Shown: in pieces, positions 34,201 through 44,900 of the stretch
How the letters are laid out: the number at the start of each line of letters is the position of its first letter
Position numbering within the stretch: position 1 is the stretch's first letter
NCBI RefSeq assembly: GCF_001634625.1
Contig: NZ_LRSE01000012.1
Span: 44,501-108,500 of the forward strand
Length of the DNA stretch: 64,000 bases
Direction of reading: 5' to 3'
Origin: Croceicoccus bisphenolivorans
GTDB lineage: Bacteria; Pseudomonadota; Alphaproteobacteria; Sphingomonadales; Sphingomonadaceae
Program-made: the position numbers and the translations under genes
Notes under the pieces: model-generated
Told to the model about the DNA's origin: nothing
Seen by the model: only the letters and a program-made list of their open reading frames with translations
Databases searched by the model: none

Positions 34201-37106
34201 CCCGCGCCACCGGTCGCACCCGCCGTGAAGGTGTCACCACCGAACCCGGCCCTGGCATCGACATTGATGCTGAGCGAACCGGTCGTCAGGGCCGCGCCAT
34301 CCACCGTCAGGATCACGTCGCCGGCAAAGGCATCGCCGCCGTTGCCGCCGTCACCCGTATCGCTGGCCTCGCCGCCCGCGCCATATGCGGTCGTGTCAAT
34401 GCGAACCGACTGGGGAAGTACCGTCAGATCAAGATCGGCACTGACAAGGAACGAGGCCGTACCGCCAGTACCGGCACCGCCATCGGCACCCGCGTAAAGG
34501 CCGCTTTCGCCGCCGCTACCGTCGACGCCGCCCTGACCGCCGGTGCCCACCGCACGCAGTTCAAGGGTTGCCGCGTCCATCGCCCCGCCGGAGAAGTCGA
34601 AAACGACATCCCCGCCGAAGCCATCGCCGCCCGTGCCGCCGGCAGTTGCGCTGACGAAGGGTTCGGCTGTACCGCCGATGCCGCCGAAACCGTCGGCAGA
34701 AAGCAGCACGCCGAAGGGCTGCGGCTGGCCGTTCGCGTCAAGCGAGGTCAGGCTGCCACCGTCGATAACCAGCGCAGCATCGCCGCCGCGCCCTGCGCCG
34801 CCCGTGCCGCCCGTGCCGCTAAGCGCCAGGCCGCCCGCGCCGCCGTACCCTTCGGCAAGGACGGAGACTGCATCCGGCGCAAAGCCGGATACCACTGTCG
34901 TACCGCCCGAAAGCTGCACCAGCGCCGAACCGCCCTGCCCCGCACCACCATCGCCAAGCAGTTCGCCCGTCTCGACATTGGTGTCGGACCCGTTGCCGCC
35001 GGTGCCGGTAACATCGACCGTCAGCGCAACGAAATCGGCCGAACCGCCGGTCTGCACGAAGCTGGCCGAACCACCTTCGCCCGCACCGCCGGTGCCGCCT
35101 GCGGTGGTGGAACCGAATGCATCGCCGCCGGTGCCCGTCGCCGCGATCAGCAGGTCTGCGCCCGACAGGCCGAACACGCCGGTAATCTCGCCGCCGCTGA
35201 TCGAAACGGATGCATCACCGCCGAACGAGGCGAACCCGTCACCGTCCTGCGCGCGGGAATCGGGCACGAGATCGCCCAATGCATCGAACACCAGCGTGTA
35301 GTTCAGCCCGCTGGCACCAACAATGATGCCGTCACTGCGCAGGCTTCCCGCCGTGACGTCAACGATTGCCGTCCCGCCACTCGATGTGCCGCTTGCGCCC
35401 GTTGCCGAAGCCGCCGCGCCAGCACCGCCATCTGCCAGCACTTTGAGCGCGTAGAGCTCCCCGGTGTCCAACCCGAAGTCGAGCGTACCGCCGCCGACCA
35501 GCACTTGCGCCGTACCGCCGCTGCCGCTCGCCCCGTCGGTGTTGCCGCTGTTGCCGAAACCGAGCGACCAGACATTGGCCGCATCAATCGTGGTAACTGA
35601 CGCATTGGCATCGGTCGTCTGCAATGTCACTGTGCCGCCGGTTGCCGAAGTATCGGAATAGGCGAGGCTGACGAGGTTGAGCGCAAAGGCATCGACAGAG
35701 CCGTCACCTACGGTAAGCGTGATGTCGCCGCCCGTCGTCGCGCCCGCGCCATCCACCAGCGAGGCCAGCGTCAGGGTGTCTGCGACGAAAAGGCTGGCCC
35801 CTTCGTCGACCGTCGCGTCGATGAAATCCGTTGCGAATGCGGTTAGCTCGCTAATGTCGGAGCTGGCCCCGTTCAGCAGGCTGATGAACATGCCGCCATC
35901 GGAATTGAGCGCAAGATCGCTCGACACGAAATTGTCGCCAACGGCAGGTGTCGTGTACCCGAGATCGAAGATCAGGGTGCTGCCCGCACTGAAGCTCGCC
36001 GGCTTCAGAAGGGAAACCACGTTGCCGAAATCGCTAATGGTGACAGTGTCGCTTGCTGCCGCCTCGATCGCGCTGGTGGCGTCCACGCCATAGAAATCGA
36101 TGCTGGCACCCGCTGTCACACTACCCGTATCGACCGCGCCGCCCGTGACATTGTAGCCTGCCGAGAGCACGACACGCCCGTCGTTCACGGTCACGCCAGC
36201 AGCCTCACCATAACCGACGCCGCCGGTGACCAGCATCGTCAGCAGGTCGTTCTTGGGAACGGCGACGAAATACTGTGCGCTGCCCGGCGCAGTCGGCATG
36301 TCGCCATAGGTATAGCCGTCATGGACGATGCCGTTCGCATCGGTCGTGCCGACGTCGACAGTAATGTCGAAGAGCCCCGCCGACGCATTGATCGTCGCCG
36401 CCTCTGCCGCGACATAGGCAACGCTGCCGTTGACGTTGATCCCTGCGTGCTGCTCGATCCGGGGAGCGACAACGGCAAGGTAGCTGTTCTGGCGCAGCAG
36501 CTGGATCTCGCTGTCCACGCGCTGTTCGAACACGATCGCGGCATCGGGGTTCAGCGTCTGCCCGAAGCCGATTTCGCCCGCACTGCCGAACAGCGTTTCG
36601 CCAACGGTATCGACAGTCGTGATCGGGCTGGCCGTGAAGACCAGGCCGTTGACATCGAAGCTGGAATTGGCGCCAATGGTGAAGCCGTTGGGATTGTAGA
36701 ACCAAACATTGCCAGCCCCGTTCGCCCATGTCGCGGTGACCGCGCCATCGATCAGCAGCGGATTGGTCGTCCCGCCAACGGGCGTGATGCGGTTAAGGAC
36801 GGTGAACTGGCCGCCGGTGCTGTCGAAGGCCAGCGTCGATCCATCGGGCAGGAACGTGGTCGCGTCGGTCGAAGTCCAGTCGACCAGCGCTTCCGTTTTC
36901 GTCGGATCGATGGTGACCGTCGTCGTCGAACCGGCATCGGCAATGCCCGTGACACCGAAAGTGCCGCTGCCCGTGCCCGCAACTTGCGCCAGTGCCGGAG
37001 TTGCGCCCGCAAAGGCGGCAGCCGCCAGCGATCCGCCCAGAAGGAAGCGGCCCAGCCGCCTGCGCCGTGCCTGCGAAATACCGGCGTTCATGTCAAAACG
37101 TGTCAT
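31248..37106 (-). CDS. Two-partner secretion exoprotein (TpsA, filamentous haemagglutinin-like)
   Basis: A 1952-residue secreted protein. A long signal peptide (through residue 41, ATPALAQ) includes an extended basic N-terminal region as in TpsA proteins. The TPS domain (about 42-300) has the motif NPNG in FYNPNGFTIG and the NSSFDVNGLVF segment that directs export by TpsB. The middle (about 650-1150) is Gly/Ala-rich with repeats such as GGTGGAGRGGDA; the rest is a beta-helix-like run of AGGDVxL and VxxGGDxxI units. The C-terminus has a Cys pair (NGCEISLGGACGS). The ATG at 37106 has a GAGGGGACC site and is preceded by the TpsB gene. The GC-rich repeats suggest a surface fibre; adhesion or contact-dependent function is inference. 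Confidence 0.88.
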   Translation of the reverse strand: MTRFDMNAGISQARRRRLGRFLLGGSLAAAAFAGATPALAQVAGTGSGTFGVTGIADAGSTTTVTIDPTKTEALVDWTSTDATTFLPDGSTLAFDSTGGQFTVLNRITPVGGTTNPLLIDGAVTATWANGAGNVWFYNPNGFTIGANSSFDVNGLVFTASPITTVDTVGETLFGSAGEIGFGQTLNPDAAIVFEQRVDSEIQLLRQNSYLAVVAPRIEQHAGINVNGSVAYVAAEAATINASAGLFDITVDVGTTDANGIVHDGYTYGDMPTAPGSAQYFVAVPKNDLLTMLVTGGVGYGEAAGVTVNDGRVVLSAGYNVTGGAVDTGSVTAGASIDFYGVDATSAIEAAASDTVTISDFGNVVSLLKPASFSAGSTLIFDLGYTTPAVGDNFVSSDLALNSDGGMFISLLNGASSDISELTAFATDFIDATVDEGASLFVADTLTLASLVDGAGATTGGDITLTVGDGSVDAFALNLVSLAYSDTSATGGTVTLQTTDANASVTTIDAANVWSLGFGNSGNTDGASGSGGTAQVLVGGGTLDFGLDTGELYALKVLADGGAGAAASATGASGTSSGGTAIVDVTAGSLRSDGIIVGASGLNYTLVFDALGDLVPDSRAQDGDGFASFGGDASVSISGGEITGVFGLSGADLLIAATGTGGDAFGSTTAGGTGGAGEGGSASFVQTGGSADFVALTVDVTGTGGNGSDTNVETGELLGDGGAGQGGSALVQLSGGTTVVSGFAPDAVSVLAEGYGGAGGLALSGTGGTGGAGRGGDAALVIDGGSLTSLDANGQPQPFGVLLSADGFGGIGGTAEPFVSATAGGTGGDGFGGDVVFDFSGGAMDAATLELRAVGTGGQGGVDGSGGESGLYAGADGGAGTGGTASFLVSADLDLTVLPQSVRIDTTAYGAGGEASDTGDGGNGGDAFAGDVILTVDGAALTTGSLSINVDARAGFGGDTFTAGATGGAGGIGEGGDISATVINGGSWADASLRTTLESWGYGGYGGNSANGTGGAGGDGIGGTITIGALGGDIAFAPIDILAVGYAAEGGFGSAGFGADGVATAGTIAISATEVGADIGSLQSADLSAYAYGALIESTVAGGTITLTDSTSGVVSFGNLYLDNGYDAGLLQGGITVTSTANPIEVANFADIYASGDLQILVGSGAGIDAGIFYAAANGEISIACLTALCGGAVGGSSSTFVETLGSITVDGAVIGSGGFTDVYVDGGDLVLNGATVTGDSTYIYTSGSILGTGTIFSNGDLFIDVGGSVVADALITNGLILNSFSSETSSSSAFGSGWYVSEMVNVGSIYVGGGDQLVEAGGDITIGDLDVNGNGFEAYAGGALSLGTVVNVSDLYGYGDGITFDSLTTTGLVSLYSFGDINGGTVSAGGDVSLAADGDLVASGVDSGGSIFLGANSITGLDMLSGPGVITVYSVESVDFASVSAGGDVNLYSYTGSLNVDDLDVGGLAYLGGTSVGVGSSGSLIVADVFASDGDVVITSVGDLTVDFARASGDIELTSTGGGVAVGSLYAGDIFVGEPLGSIGTLAVAIPSPGAGNIAINAAGDVDILDTVSAPEFVGVDAGGTISVLGIVTARQIYMSAADLVITQGGFIGDGALTEDIDFVATGDAALVTGGTGFVIDGFEITQIAGIGDFSLTAAGSLDVGGFTFFAGDGVIGDGGTLALGAGTDLSVLGNLLLDNAGAATLVLSAGGDILVNASTSSVRVQSGGVQAGSLFLFADRIIAGSAQTLSDISTLAFPDLDDALGVPVIGDGRSLIEGGSILVDAGSFYVANTGANDSYDARRGILANSMTVTHSGGTVPYIVINGVVGGQAGLDTAFVIGFPASGAPGSSVNGCEISLGGACGSTIDNEIVKNFIGQDPPHGVLDGEPRSTIETRIITLDTIEPEGFQPLIDEPVTGTGNDDLWEDGVLDGKQCPIDVRRDECEEQAGGE

Positions 37107-37117
37107 CACAGGTCCCC

Positions 37118-38917
37118 TCACTGCGCCAGCTGCATCGACAGGCTGACGAGCACGCGCACGTCGCCCTTCGCGTCGGGATCGAAAAGGGTGTCGCGAAGCG
37201 GCACTGCCAGCGCCGCATCGATCCGGTAACGATCCATCAGGTTCGCGCGGACACCCCCGCCCGCAGAGTAAAGCTTTTCCGGATTGAACTGCTCGAACCC
37301 GGCATCCTCGTTCCAGAACCAGCCGGCATCGAAGAAGGCGTAGGGCTGCAAGGCATGCCCCGCTGCAACTTCGGGCCATGCCGAACCGTAGCGGACTTCC
37401 GAACGGAACCCGAAGGCAGAGTCGCCCAGCACCGTGCCCGGATCGTAACCACGCCCGACGGTATAGTTGCCGCCTGCCATTTCCTCATAGGAAAGCAACG
37501 CATGCTGCGACCATTGCAGACGAGGCTGCAGGTTCAGCGAGATGGCCGGAACCGGACGATAGGCGACGTTCGCATCGGCGCGCAGCACGAAGGCTGTCGG
37601 ATCGCCATCGATACGGCTGGTGAAGTTTCCGTCCGGCCCCGCGCAGGCAGCGAAGTTCTTCGAACAATCGGTGCTGGCACCCAGCACATCAAGGCCGTGG
37701 CGCAGTTCCAGCCCGCCGGCAAAGGCGAACCTGGGTTCCACCGCGTTATAGCCGCCGCGCCCGTCCGCGCTCAGCGGATCGATCGTGGCGAAATCCATGC
37801 GCAGCCACGCAATGCGCAGCTTGTCCTGCGTCAGCGTAGCGCCGCCGAACTTCACGTCCTGATCGACGATATCGAACCCGCCGCCAACGAACAGGTTCTC
37901 TGTCCGGCTGCGCACCATCGGATAATCGGCGCGGATCGTTCCGGCGACGGTTTCCGAATTGAACGGATTGGTTCCGGCAATGGTGGGTTCGGTATCGGCG
38001 TATGTGAAGTCGCCCGCGATGCGCAGGCCATTGCGCCCGACGCGGAATTCGTGGCCGACCTGGAACACCATCTGTTCCTTGAAATCGTTAGAATAGACGA
38101 GCGACAGCGTCGTCGCATCGCCCATGCCGGTATATCCGGCAAAGCGCGCACGTCCCATCAGCGACCACGGCCCGGTCGAATCGCTGTTGTAGTTCTGCGC
38201 CAGCACGTCCGCCGTCCACGGCAGGCGGCGTACCGAAACCTCGCCCACCAGCTCGCCCGGGCTACCTTCGACAGGGCGCAGCGACAGGCGCGAATCGATG
38301 CCCGGCAAATCGCGGGTCAGCAGCAGTGTCCGTTCCGCATCGTGCGAATTGAACACCGGCTGTTCGGTCAGCGGAGAGAGATAGCGCAGCAGGATGCCTT
38401 CGTTCGCACCGGCATCGCCCTTTACCTGCAACCGCGTGATGCGCGCGGCCAGCACGTCGAGCCGCAGCGTGCCGTCCTCGATCGTCTGGGGCGGCACCTG
38501 CACGGCGGCAAGATAGCCCATGTTCCGCAGCATCGTAGCCGCACGGTCGCGCACTTCGCACACGGCGGCGACCGGCATCGTCTTGCCCGTCATGCCCGAC
38601 CATGCGGGCGACAGGTCCAACCCGGCGGGGAACGGTTCAAGGCCGGTGAAGACCACGTTCTGCAACGTGAAGGTGATGTCCGCGAACTCCGGCGCGGCCA
38701 GCGGGCACGGCGCGCGTTCGATTTCGCCGGTGGCGATGGCCGAATTGTCCAGCTCGCTCAGCGCGCCTTCGGTCACGCCGCGTTCGATCTCCTCGCGGCT
38801 GGGCAGCGCATTTTGCGGCACGCTCGGCGCGGCCTGCGCCAATGCGACTGCGGGAAGCAACGATGCTCCCGTCATGGCTAGCCCTGCAATCGCCCGGACC
38901 TGTGCGAACTTTGTCAT
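37118..38917 (-). CDS. Two-partner secretion transporter (TpsB, FhaC/ShlB family)
   Basis: The outer-membrane pore for the downstream exoprotein. The 599-residue protein has a signal peptide (residues about 1-28), a region with a POTRA fold (VVFTGLEPFP to ITRLQVKG, about 85-165) and a C-terminal 16-strand barrel of about 350 residues rich in aromatic alternation. The RGYDPGTVLGDSAFG segment near 470 matches the conserved VRGY motif of the loop that closes the pore. The ATG at 38917 has a near-perfect ribosome binding site GGGAGGT. The stop is 11 bases before the TpsA start. The second POTRA is not clear by reading. Confidence 0.88.
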   Translation of the reverse strand: MTKFAQVRAIAGLAMTGASLLPAVALAQAAPSVPQNALPSREEIERGVTEGALSELDNSAIATGEIERAPCPLAAPEFADITFTLQNVVFTGLEPFPAGLDLSPAWSGMTGKTMPVAAVCEVRDRAATMLRNMGYLAAVQVPPQTIEDGTLRLDVLAARITRLQVKGDAGANEGILLRYLSPLTEQPVFNSHDAERTLLLTRDLPGIDSRLSLRPVEGSPGELVGEVSVRRLPWTADVLAQNYNSDSTGPWSLMGRARFAGYTGMGDATTLSLVYSNDFKEQMVFQVGHEFRVGRNGLRIAGDFTYADTEPTIAGTNPFNSETVAGTIRADYPMVRSRTENLFVGGGFDIVDQDVKFGGATLTQDKLRIAWLRMDFATIDPLSADGRGGYNAVEPRFAFAGGLELRHGLDVLGASTDCSKNFAACAGPDGNFTSRIDGDPTAFVLRADANVAYRPVPAISLNLQPRLQWSQHALLSYEEMAGGNYTVGRGYDPGTVLGDSAFGFRSEVRYGSAWPEVAAGHALQPYAFFDAGWFWNEDAGFEQFNPEKLYSAGGGVRANLMDRYRIDAALAVPLRDTLFDPDAKGDVRVLVSLSMQLAQ

Positions 38918-39005
38918 CGTACCTCCCGCTGCACCGGACAATCACGCCGGCGCATCCCCTGTCAGTTGCGCACGGCCCCCGATCCCTCGGGGCCGCGCGG
39001 CGAAA

Positions 39006-39818
39006 TTATTCCGCGCCGCCCGCGGCGCTTGCGTCAGTCGTTCCGGCTTCCTCGCCCATCTCTTCGGCATCGGCGAAGGCCGCCTGCGCCAGCAGGTCGC
39101 GCTGAGCCGTGCAGCCCGCATCGTTCAGCATCGAGTAGACCGCTGGAATGTCATCCTGCGGCACGCCGGGCAGGACCCGCGTGATCAAGGTGGCGGGCGA
39201 TGCGCCCGGCATCTCGAACGTGTAGGTTGCGCCATCAACGATGGGCATTTCCTGCGGCCACAGCTTCAGCGCGCTGCCGCGCTTGAACGCGACTTCGGCA
39301 GAGCTGTTCTGGCCCGATACCTTGCCGCTCAGCGCCTCGACACGGTCGGGCCGCCAGAACACCAGCATCGAAGCATCGGCGACGCACCATGTGCCGCCCT
39401 TCGTCGTGTCGATCTGCCAGATGCTGGTCGGGCCGGTGTGCGTCGCCGAAGCCGCACCGCTTCCCGCGCCGCGCACGGCCCCGGTCCGCGCCCGCGCACC
39501 GGCGGAGCCCGAAACCAGATCGGCCACGCGCTTGCTGCCCGTGCGATCGCGGACTACCGCGCCGTCCAGCGTGATCGTGCCGGGGCCGCGCAGGACGCGG
39601 GTGCCCGCCTTGTCCAGCACGGTGACGACATCGCCCGACTTCAGCACGATTTCCGTATTCGCCGGCAGTTTCTTGCCTGCGGGATACCCCGCCGACGAAG
39701 GGCCGGTGGCTCGCAGCACGACGGATTGCGCCTGCGCCACGCCGCCTGCGGCGAGCGCTGCGCCCATCGCGGCAAGGCCCATCAGGCCTCTCGCGATCTT
39801 CCGCTCAACCAAGGACAT
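39006..39818 (-). CDS. Exported FecR-like protein of the CHAT/TPS cluster
   Basis: A 270-residue exported protein. The signal peptide ends about residue 30 (GGVAQAQ). The N-terminal segment LKSGDVVTVLDKAGTRVLRGPG is similar to the FecR-like beta-fold that follows a signal or TM in such operons. A linker rich in Gly/Ala/Thr follows (residues about 105-130), then a second domain with two Cys (TWCVADAS, DAGCTAQ). The ATG at 39818 has GGAGGAG upstream and overlaps the end of the cyclase gene by 14 bases. The function is unknown; it may relay between the cyclase and the secretion system, or bind cell wall. The tail is acidic. Confidence 0.7.
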   Translation of the reverse strand: MSLVERKIARGLMGLAAMGAALAAGGVAQAQSVVLRATGPSSAGYPAGKKLPANTEIVLKSGDVVTVLDKAGTRVLRGPGTITLDGAVVRDRTGSKRVADLVSGSAGARARTGAVRGAGSGAASATHTGPTSIWQIDTTKGGTWCVADASMLVFWRPDRVEALSGKVSGQNSSAEVAFKRGSALKLWPQEMPIVDGATYTFEMPGASPATLITRVLPGVPQDDIPAVYSMLNDAGCTAQRDLLAQAAFADAEEMGEEAGTTDASAAGGAE

Positions 39819-41904
39819 AGCTTTCTCCTCCACTTGTCTGACGCAGCCTCTCGACGAGATTGCGCAGAGACTTTTCCCCAAGCGACGACGGCCCCGAAGG
39901 CTGCTTGTCGCCATCCATGTTCCCCTGTTGCCCGATTCCATCCAGAACGGCTGTGAAACGACGCACAGCCTGTGCATCGCCTTCGCGATGCCCTTCCACC
40001 ATGGCGAGGATCGCAGCCCGATCCTCCGCGCTGGCATCCGGTCTCGGCTCGAACACGTCGACCGGTGTGGCCCGACCGCGCAGCGTGACGCGGCCCATCG
40101 GCACGAACCAGTCGATTATGTCAGAATTCTTCAATCGATCAACGACTTCGCTGCTGACCAGCACGGTCGTATCCAGCGCCTTGTTCGCTGCTTCCAGCCG
40201 CGCGGCGGTGTTCATCGCATCGCCCAGCGCGGTGTACTGGATCCGCCCCTCGCCCCCGAAATTGCCGACGATGGCCGTGCCGTAGTGCAGCCCGACGCGG
40301 GTGCGTCCGATGGGCGGCACGCCTTCGGGCACGGACTTGCGAAATTTCTCGCCCGCCTCGTACATCGCCCATGCGGCCATCGCGGCGCGGAACCCGTCGT
40401 CCGGCTTGGCAATCGGCGCGCCCCAGAATGCGACGACGGCATCGCCGACGAACTTGTCCAGCGTGCCGCCGTATTTCAGCACGACGGCCGAAAGCTCGTC
40501 CAGATACTGGTTCAGCAGGCTGGCGATCTGTTCGGCACTGACCGCGTGGGTCAGCTTGGTGAACCCTTCAAGATCGGTGAAAACGCAGAAGATTTCCCGC
40601 TTTTCACCATGCAGCCGCAGCTGTTCGGGATTGCGCAGGATCTCTGCCGCCACCGATTTCGGCAGGTATTTGCCAAGCGCACCGGCGGCAAATTCGCGCT
40701 GGGCCTGACCGATCACGCGAAGGGCCGAAGCGACGGCAAGGTACCCCATCAACCAGCCGCCGATCCAGCCGATCGAGGGCAATTCGTAGGAATTGTACCC
40801 CCAGCTCTCCAGCAGGAAAGGCAGGGCGAGGAACACGGAAAACTGCAGGATCATCGCCAGCCCGATCGCCGGCCCAGCCCCTTGCGGAGCGGCGCTGGCA
40901 GCACCCAGTAGCACCGATCCGATGGCCAGCGCCCATAACAGCCAGCGCGGCACGACCAGCGGCATCTGCCTGTCCAGCAATTGCGCCAGCATCTGCGCGT
41001 GGATTTCCACCCCGATGGTCTGCAACTCTCCCGTAACCGGATTGCCGGTGCGGGTGAACGGCGTGTCGAACTGGTCGAAATCGGCGAAATCGCCGCCGAT
41101 CATGATGTAACGGTCACGGATGAGGTCCGCCATGAAAGCGGCGGTGTCGGCATCCGCCAGCAGGTCGATCGGCACTTTGTCGAACACCGGGCGGTCGGAA
41201 CTGAGCGGCACGCGATAGCGGATCGGCCCGGTATATTCCGTGAAACCGGGCGCGGCATCCGCACCACGCTCGGTAAGCGATATGCTCATCAAAGGGGGCA
41301 GGCCGGGATAGTGTCGCGGCCAACGGCGGGCCACCCCGTCGCTGTCCGTTTCCAGCAGGATGGAGGTAGACTTCACCGTGTCCGAACGGACATCGGCATG
41401 CCACGCATCAAGATCCTGCTGCTGTTCGAACGTGATCGCGTCGGGATTGGTCTGGTTCGTCGCATAGGCGAGGTAGACCGGCGTCTTCATCTGCGAGAGC
41501 GCCTGCTTCAGCAGCGGATCATCATCCTGCGGCGAATCGAACAGCACGTCGATGCCGATCGCCCGGGCGCCCATCGCGTCCATATTGGCCAGCGCCTGCG
41601 CCAGAACCGTCCTGTCCACGGGCGAGATCTGTCCGGTCGCGCGATTGGTATCGTCGGTATAGACGACGAGCGCGATGCGCTGGTCGGTATCGACGGCTTC
41701 GGCCGCAGTCACCGCGCGCACGTCGTAGAGCGCCCGCTCCGCATCGCGCAGCAGCGGAAGACGCCAGCTGCCATAAGCGACGATGACGCCGATCATCATC
41801 AGTAGCACGGCGATGACGACGCGCGTCGAGCCGAGCTGACGCAGGGTCCGGCCCAGCGTTCGCCGGATCTCCTGTTCGCTCATCGGCCTTTCGCTGTCAG
41901 GCAT
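39805..41904 (-). CDS. CHASE2 domain adenylate cyclase (class III)
   Basis: A 699-residue sensor cyclase. A TM helix (about residues 28-46) leads to a CHASE2 extracytoplasmic domain (about 50-330, RAIGIDVLFDSP and FDTPFTRTGNP), then three TM helices (about 340-425), then a class III cyclase domain. This has metal-binding Asp in FTDLEGFT and VGDAVVAFWGAP, Lys in DKFVGD, and the transition-state Asn/Arg in GDAMNTAARLE. Thr in YTALGD, together with that Lys, is the pattern of class IIIb enzymes specific for ATP, often bicarbonate-responsive. It should make cAMP in answer to an outside signal. The operon places it between a CHAT protease and the TPS genes. Confidence 0.9.
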   Translation of the reverse strand: MPDSERPMSEQEIRRTLGRTLRQLGSTRVVIAVLLMMIGVIVAYGSWRLPLLRDAERALYDVRAVTAAEAVDTDQRIALVVYTDDTNRATGQISPVDRTVLAQALANMDAMGARAIGIDVLFDSPQDDDPLLKQALSQMKTPVYLAYATNQTNPDAITFEQQQDLDAWHADVRSDTVKSTSILLETDSDGVARRWPRHYPGLPPLMSISLTERGADAAPGFTEYTGPIRYRVPLSSDRPVFDKVPIDLLADADTAAFMADLIRDRYIMIGGDFADFDQFDTPFTRTGNPVTGELQTIGVEIHAQMLAQLLDRQMPLVVPRWLLWALAIGSVLLGAASAAPQGAGPAIGLAMILQFSVFLALPFLLESWGYNSYELPSIGWIGGWLMGYLAVASALRVIGQAQREFAAGALGKYLPKSVAAEILRNPEQLRLHGEKREIFCVFTDLEGFTKLTHAVSAEQIASLLNQYLDELSAVVLKYGGTLDKFVGDAVVAFWGAPIAKPDDGFRAAMAAWAMYEAGEKFRKSVPEGVPPIGRTRVGLHYGTAIVGNFGGEGRIQYTALGDAMNTAARLEAANKALDTTVLVSSEVVDRLKNSDIIDWFVPMGRVTLRGRATPVDVFEPRPDASAEDRAAILAMVEGHREGDAQAVRRFTAVLDGIGQQGNMDGDKQPSGPSSLGEKSLRNLVERLRQTSGGESYVLG

Positions 41905-41940
41905 CGCCCGTCTCGCTCCCGAAGCCTTCTACCCCTTGCC

Positions 41941-44900
41941 TTAACCGCCCATGCCCAGCAGCGGACGTGCCGCATCACCCACGATGGCAAAGCCCGACCA
42001 GTAATAGGGGTGCGAAGTCAGCGGATCGTTCATCAGCACCTGCTGCGCGCCGAGCAATGCCTGCCCGATCGGTTGCCCCTGTCCTTCGAACAGGCCTTCC
42101 ATCAGGCGCGTCGTCGCCCCGAAATCGTCCGGCGCGGGCCAGTGGCTGGCCAGCACCGCACGGCCGCCTGCACCCACGAAGCTGCGCACCAGCCCGTCCA
42201 GCGCCGTACCGCCGCCCGAGCCGAGGCCCGCCGCGCGCGTCGTCGCCACGTCCGCCGCGCCAGCCGTGTCGCAGGCCGACAGGATGACAAGATCGGCATC
42301 GAGCTTGAGGTCGAAAATCTCTGCGAAAGAGAGCAGCCCGTCGGAATCGCCACCGCCGAAGCTGGTCAGCAAGGCAGGACGCGTCGGACAGCGCGGTCCG
42401 GGCGGAGTGACGAGGCCGTGGGTCGCAAAGTGCAGGATACGGAAATCGGCAAGATCGCCGCGTGACATGATCGCCGTGTCGGTGAACTGCTGCCCGACCA
42501 TCAGGTCCGTACCGCCGCCAACCAGCGTGGTCGCCGTCACCAGTTCGGCCTGCGAAATCGGGTTGTTCCATTCCGCCAGCGGCCATTCGCAATCCGCTGC
42601 CGACACGCTGGTAGAGCCGCGAATGCCGGTAAAGCCCGCAGGCGTCTCGCCAACAGTCGCGTTGTTGCCCATGCCCAGATAACTGCGCGCCGCTTCCGAA
42701 GAAGGCAGAGAGCGGGCATCGGCAAAGGCGCGTGCGGATACCGCGGTGGAGACCATGCGGTTCTTGCCCATCCAGTCGATCATCGTGACATCGAAGGGAT
42801 CGGCGTCGGGCTCTTCCATCGCCGTGAGATAGGTGGCGAGCGAACCGTCATCCTCGATCAGCAGGTTCGGCGGCAATTGCAGCATCGCGCCGTCAGGTTC
42901 GAAGATGACGTGGCTTGCCCCGGCCAGCCTGTCGGCGACCGGCCCGAACAGGGCGACATAGAGCGCGCGCGAATCCTCCACGTCGAACGGCGAGGTCAGG
43001 TATTGCCCGTCCTCGAACTTCGAAATGGAATCGCGGATCGACTGCACCTTGGCGGCCATCGAACGTCCGGTGATAGCGGCGCGATAACCGGTCGCGAAAC
43101 CGGTGCCGGCGACATAGACGAAGACATCGTCGTCCAGCACCGCAAGCTTTGCATATACCTCACCTGCGCCCAGCACGTCCTTCAGTCCGTTTTCGTCGAT
43201 ATGGCGCTGCGCAACGGCGCGATAACGCGCATAGTTGTTGAGCGCGACTGTGGTGTTGAGAGCCTGCTGCTCAAGCTGCGCAATCTCGCGCTCAACCCCG
43301 CGCAGCTGCTGCGGCTGGGCATCGGCCCCGTCGAGCCGGGCCAGCGCCGCACGCTGGACACGCAGCCGTTCGAGCGAACGGTTGAGGCTGACCGACTGGC
43401 GGAACAGGCGTGCAGCCTCGTCATTGCCAGCGGAAAGTTCGCGCGACAGCACGGCCTGAGTGTCGGCAACACCGGGCCGCATCAGGATCTGCGCGGCGGC
43501 AAGGAAATCGGCAGACGCCTGCGGATTGCTGTCCATACGGGCGGCAAGAATGTCGAACCACGGCGCCATCTGGCCGGACAGGCCGGTGAGGCCATCGGTC
43601 CGCTCCAGCGAGTTGGCGACGATCTCGCGATAAAGCACGGCGGCTTCGTCGCTGCGTCCGTGGCGCGCATAGAACGATGCCAGCTGCGCCTGTGCGGCGG
43701 CAAGGCTGCGGGTTTCGGGGTATTGCACCGAAACCATGCTGACCGCCGATTTGAGCAAGCCTTCCGCGCGGGAAAGATCGCCGCGATCCTCTGCCATGCG
43801 GGCAAGCTGCGACAGGATCTGCCCGCGCATCCGGATGATGGAGACGACACGCCCGCCGCGCACGCCCAGCACGCGCGACTGGGCCTGATCCAGCGCTCGT
43901 TCGGCTTCGTCCGTCCGGCCGAGGTAATAAAGCGACGATCCGCGCAAGTGGTCTGCCTGCGCATCGAGGATCGCGGCATGTTCTTCCGCGCTCAACCGCT
44001 GGTCATCGACAAGGCCGAGCGCATCGAGGATCGGATCGTTCGCGTTGATCCGTTCGGCCAGCGGCGCAGTCACGGTCAGGTCGCGGCGCAGCGCCTCTCC
44101 GCCCGGCGCGATGGATACGCGAAGGGGAACGGCCAGCTGCTCGATCGCATCGGCATAATTGCCGCGGTTCAGTTCGTGAATGGCGCGGAAATTGCGCAAC
44201 TTGCGTTCGGTGATCGGATCGCGCGCGGGCAAGGCCGCAGCCTGCGCGAACAGGATGTCAGCCTCTGTAAACTGGCCAAGGTTCGAACGCTGGAGCGCCG
44301 TGTTGGCAAGGTATTCCGCCTGCGTCGCGCCGCGATCTTCCGTGTCTCGCATGCCGAGCTGTTCGAAAAACGCGGCGGCATCGGCATAGTCGCCCGCGTT
44401 GTTGCGGCGGTAGCCCTCTGCCAGCGCGGCGCGCGGGTCGAGCGTCTGCGCCTGGATGCGGGCAAAGGCTTCGCTATCGGCAACCGACGCAGTCGCAACC
44501 GTCACTTCGCCCGGCTGGATCGCGTTGGCGAGCAACGAACGCAGCGCAAGATCAAGCGCGCTGTCGTAGGCCGAGAAACCCTCGGCAACCCAGCGCGACT
44601 TGCCACTGTTCAGCGAAACGACGGTGTATGGAAGGCCGGTGCGCGCGCCCACGCACTGCTTCTGCAAGGCACCCTCGATCATGTCCGAGGAGTTTTCCGG
44701 CGTCCCGACCGGACAGGTGAAATCGCGCCGTGCACCTGCCAGACGCGCATCGGCATCGTCACCGCGCAGCGCGTAGATCCGTCCCACGGGCAAGGCCGTG
44801 TCACGGCAGACGATCGCCCATGCACGGTCGAACGGATTGGCAAGGAGCGCATCCTCACTTCGGTTCTGCACCTGGCACAGCGCTTCCGCGCTGCCACCCA

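Noticed and set aside
34126..35301. Proline-rich plus-strand frames opposite the TpsA repeats
   Set aside because: The proline-rich look is the complement of the glycine-rich repeats of the exoprotein.
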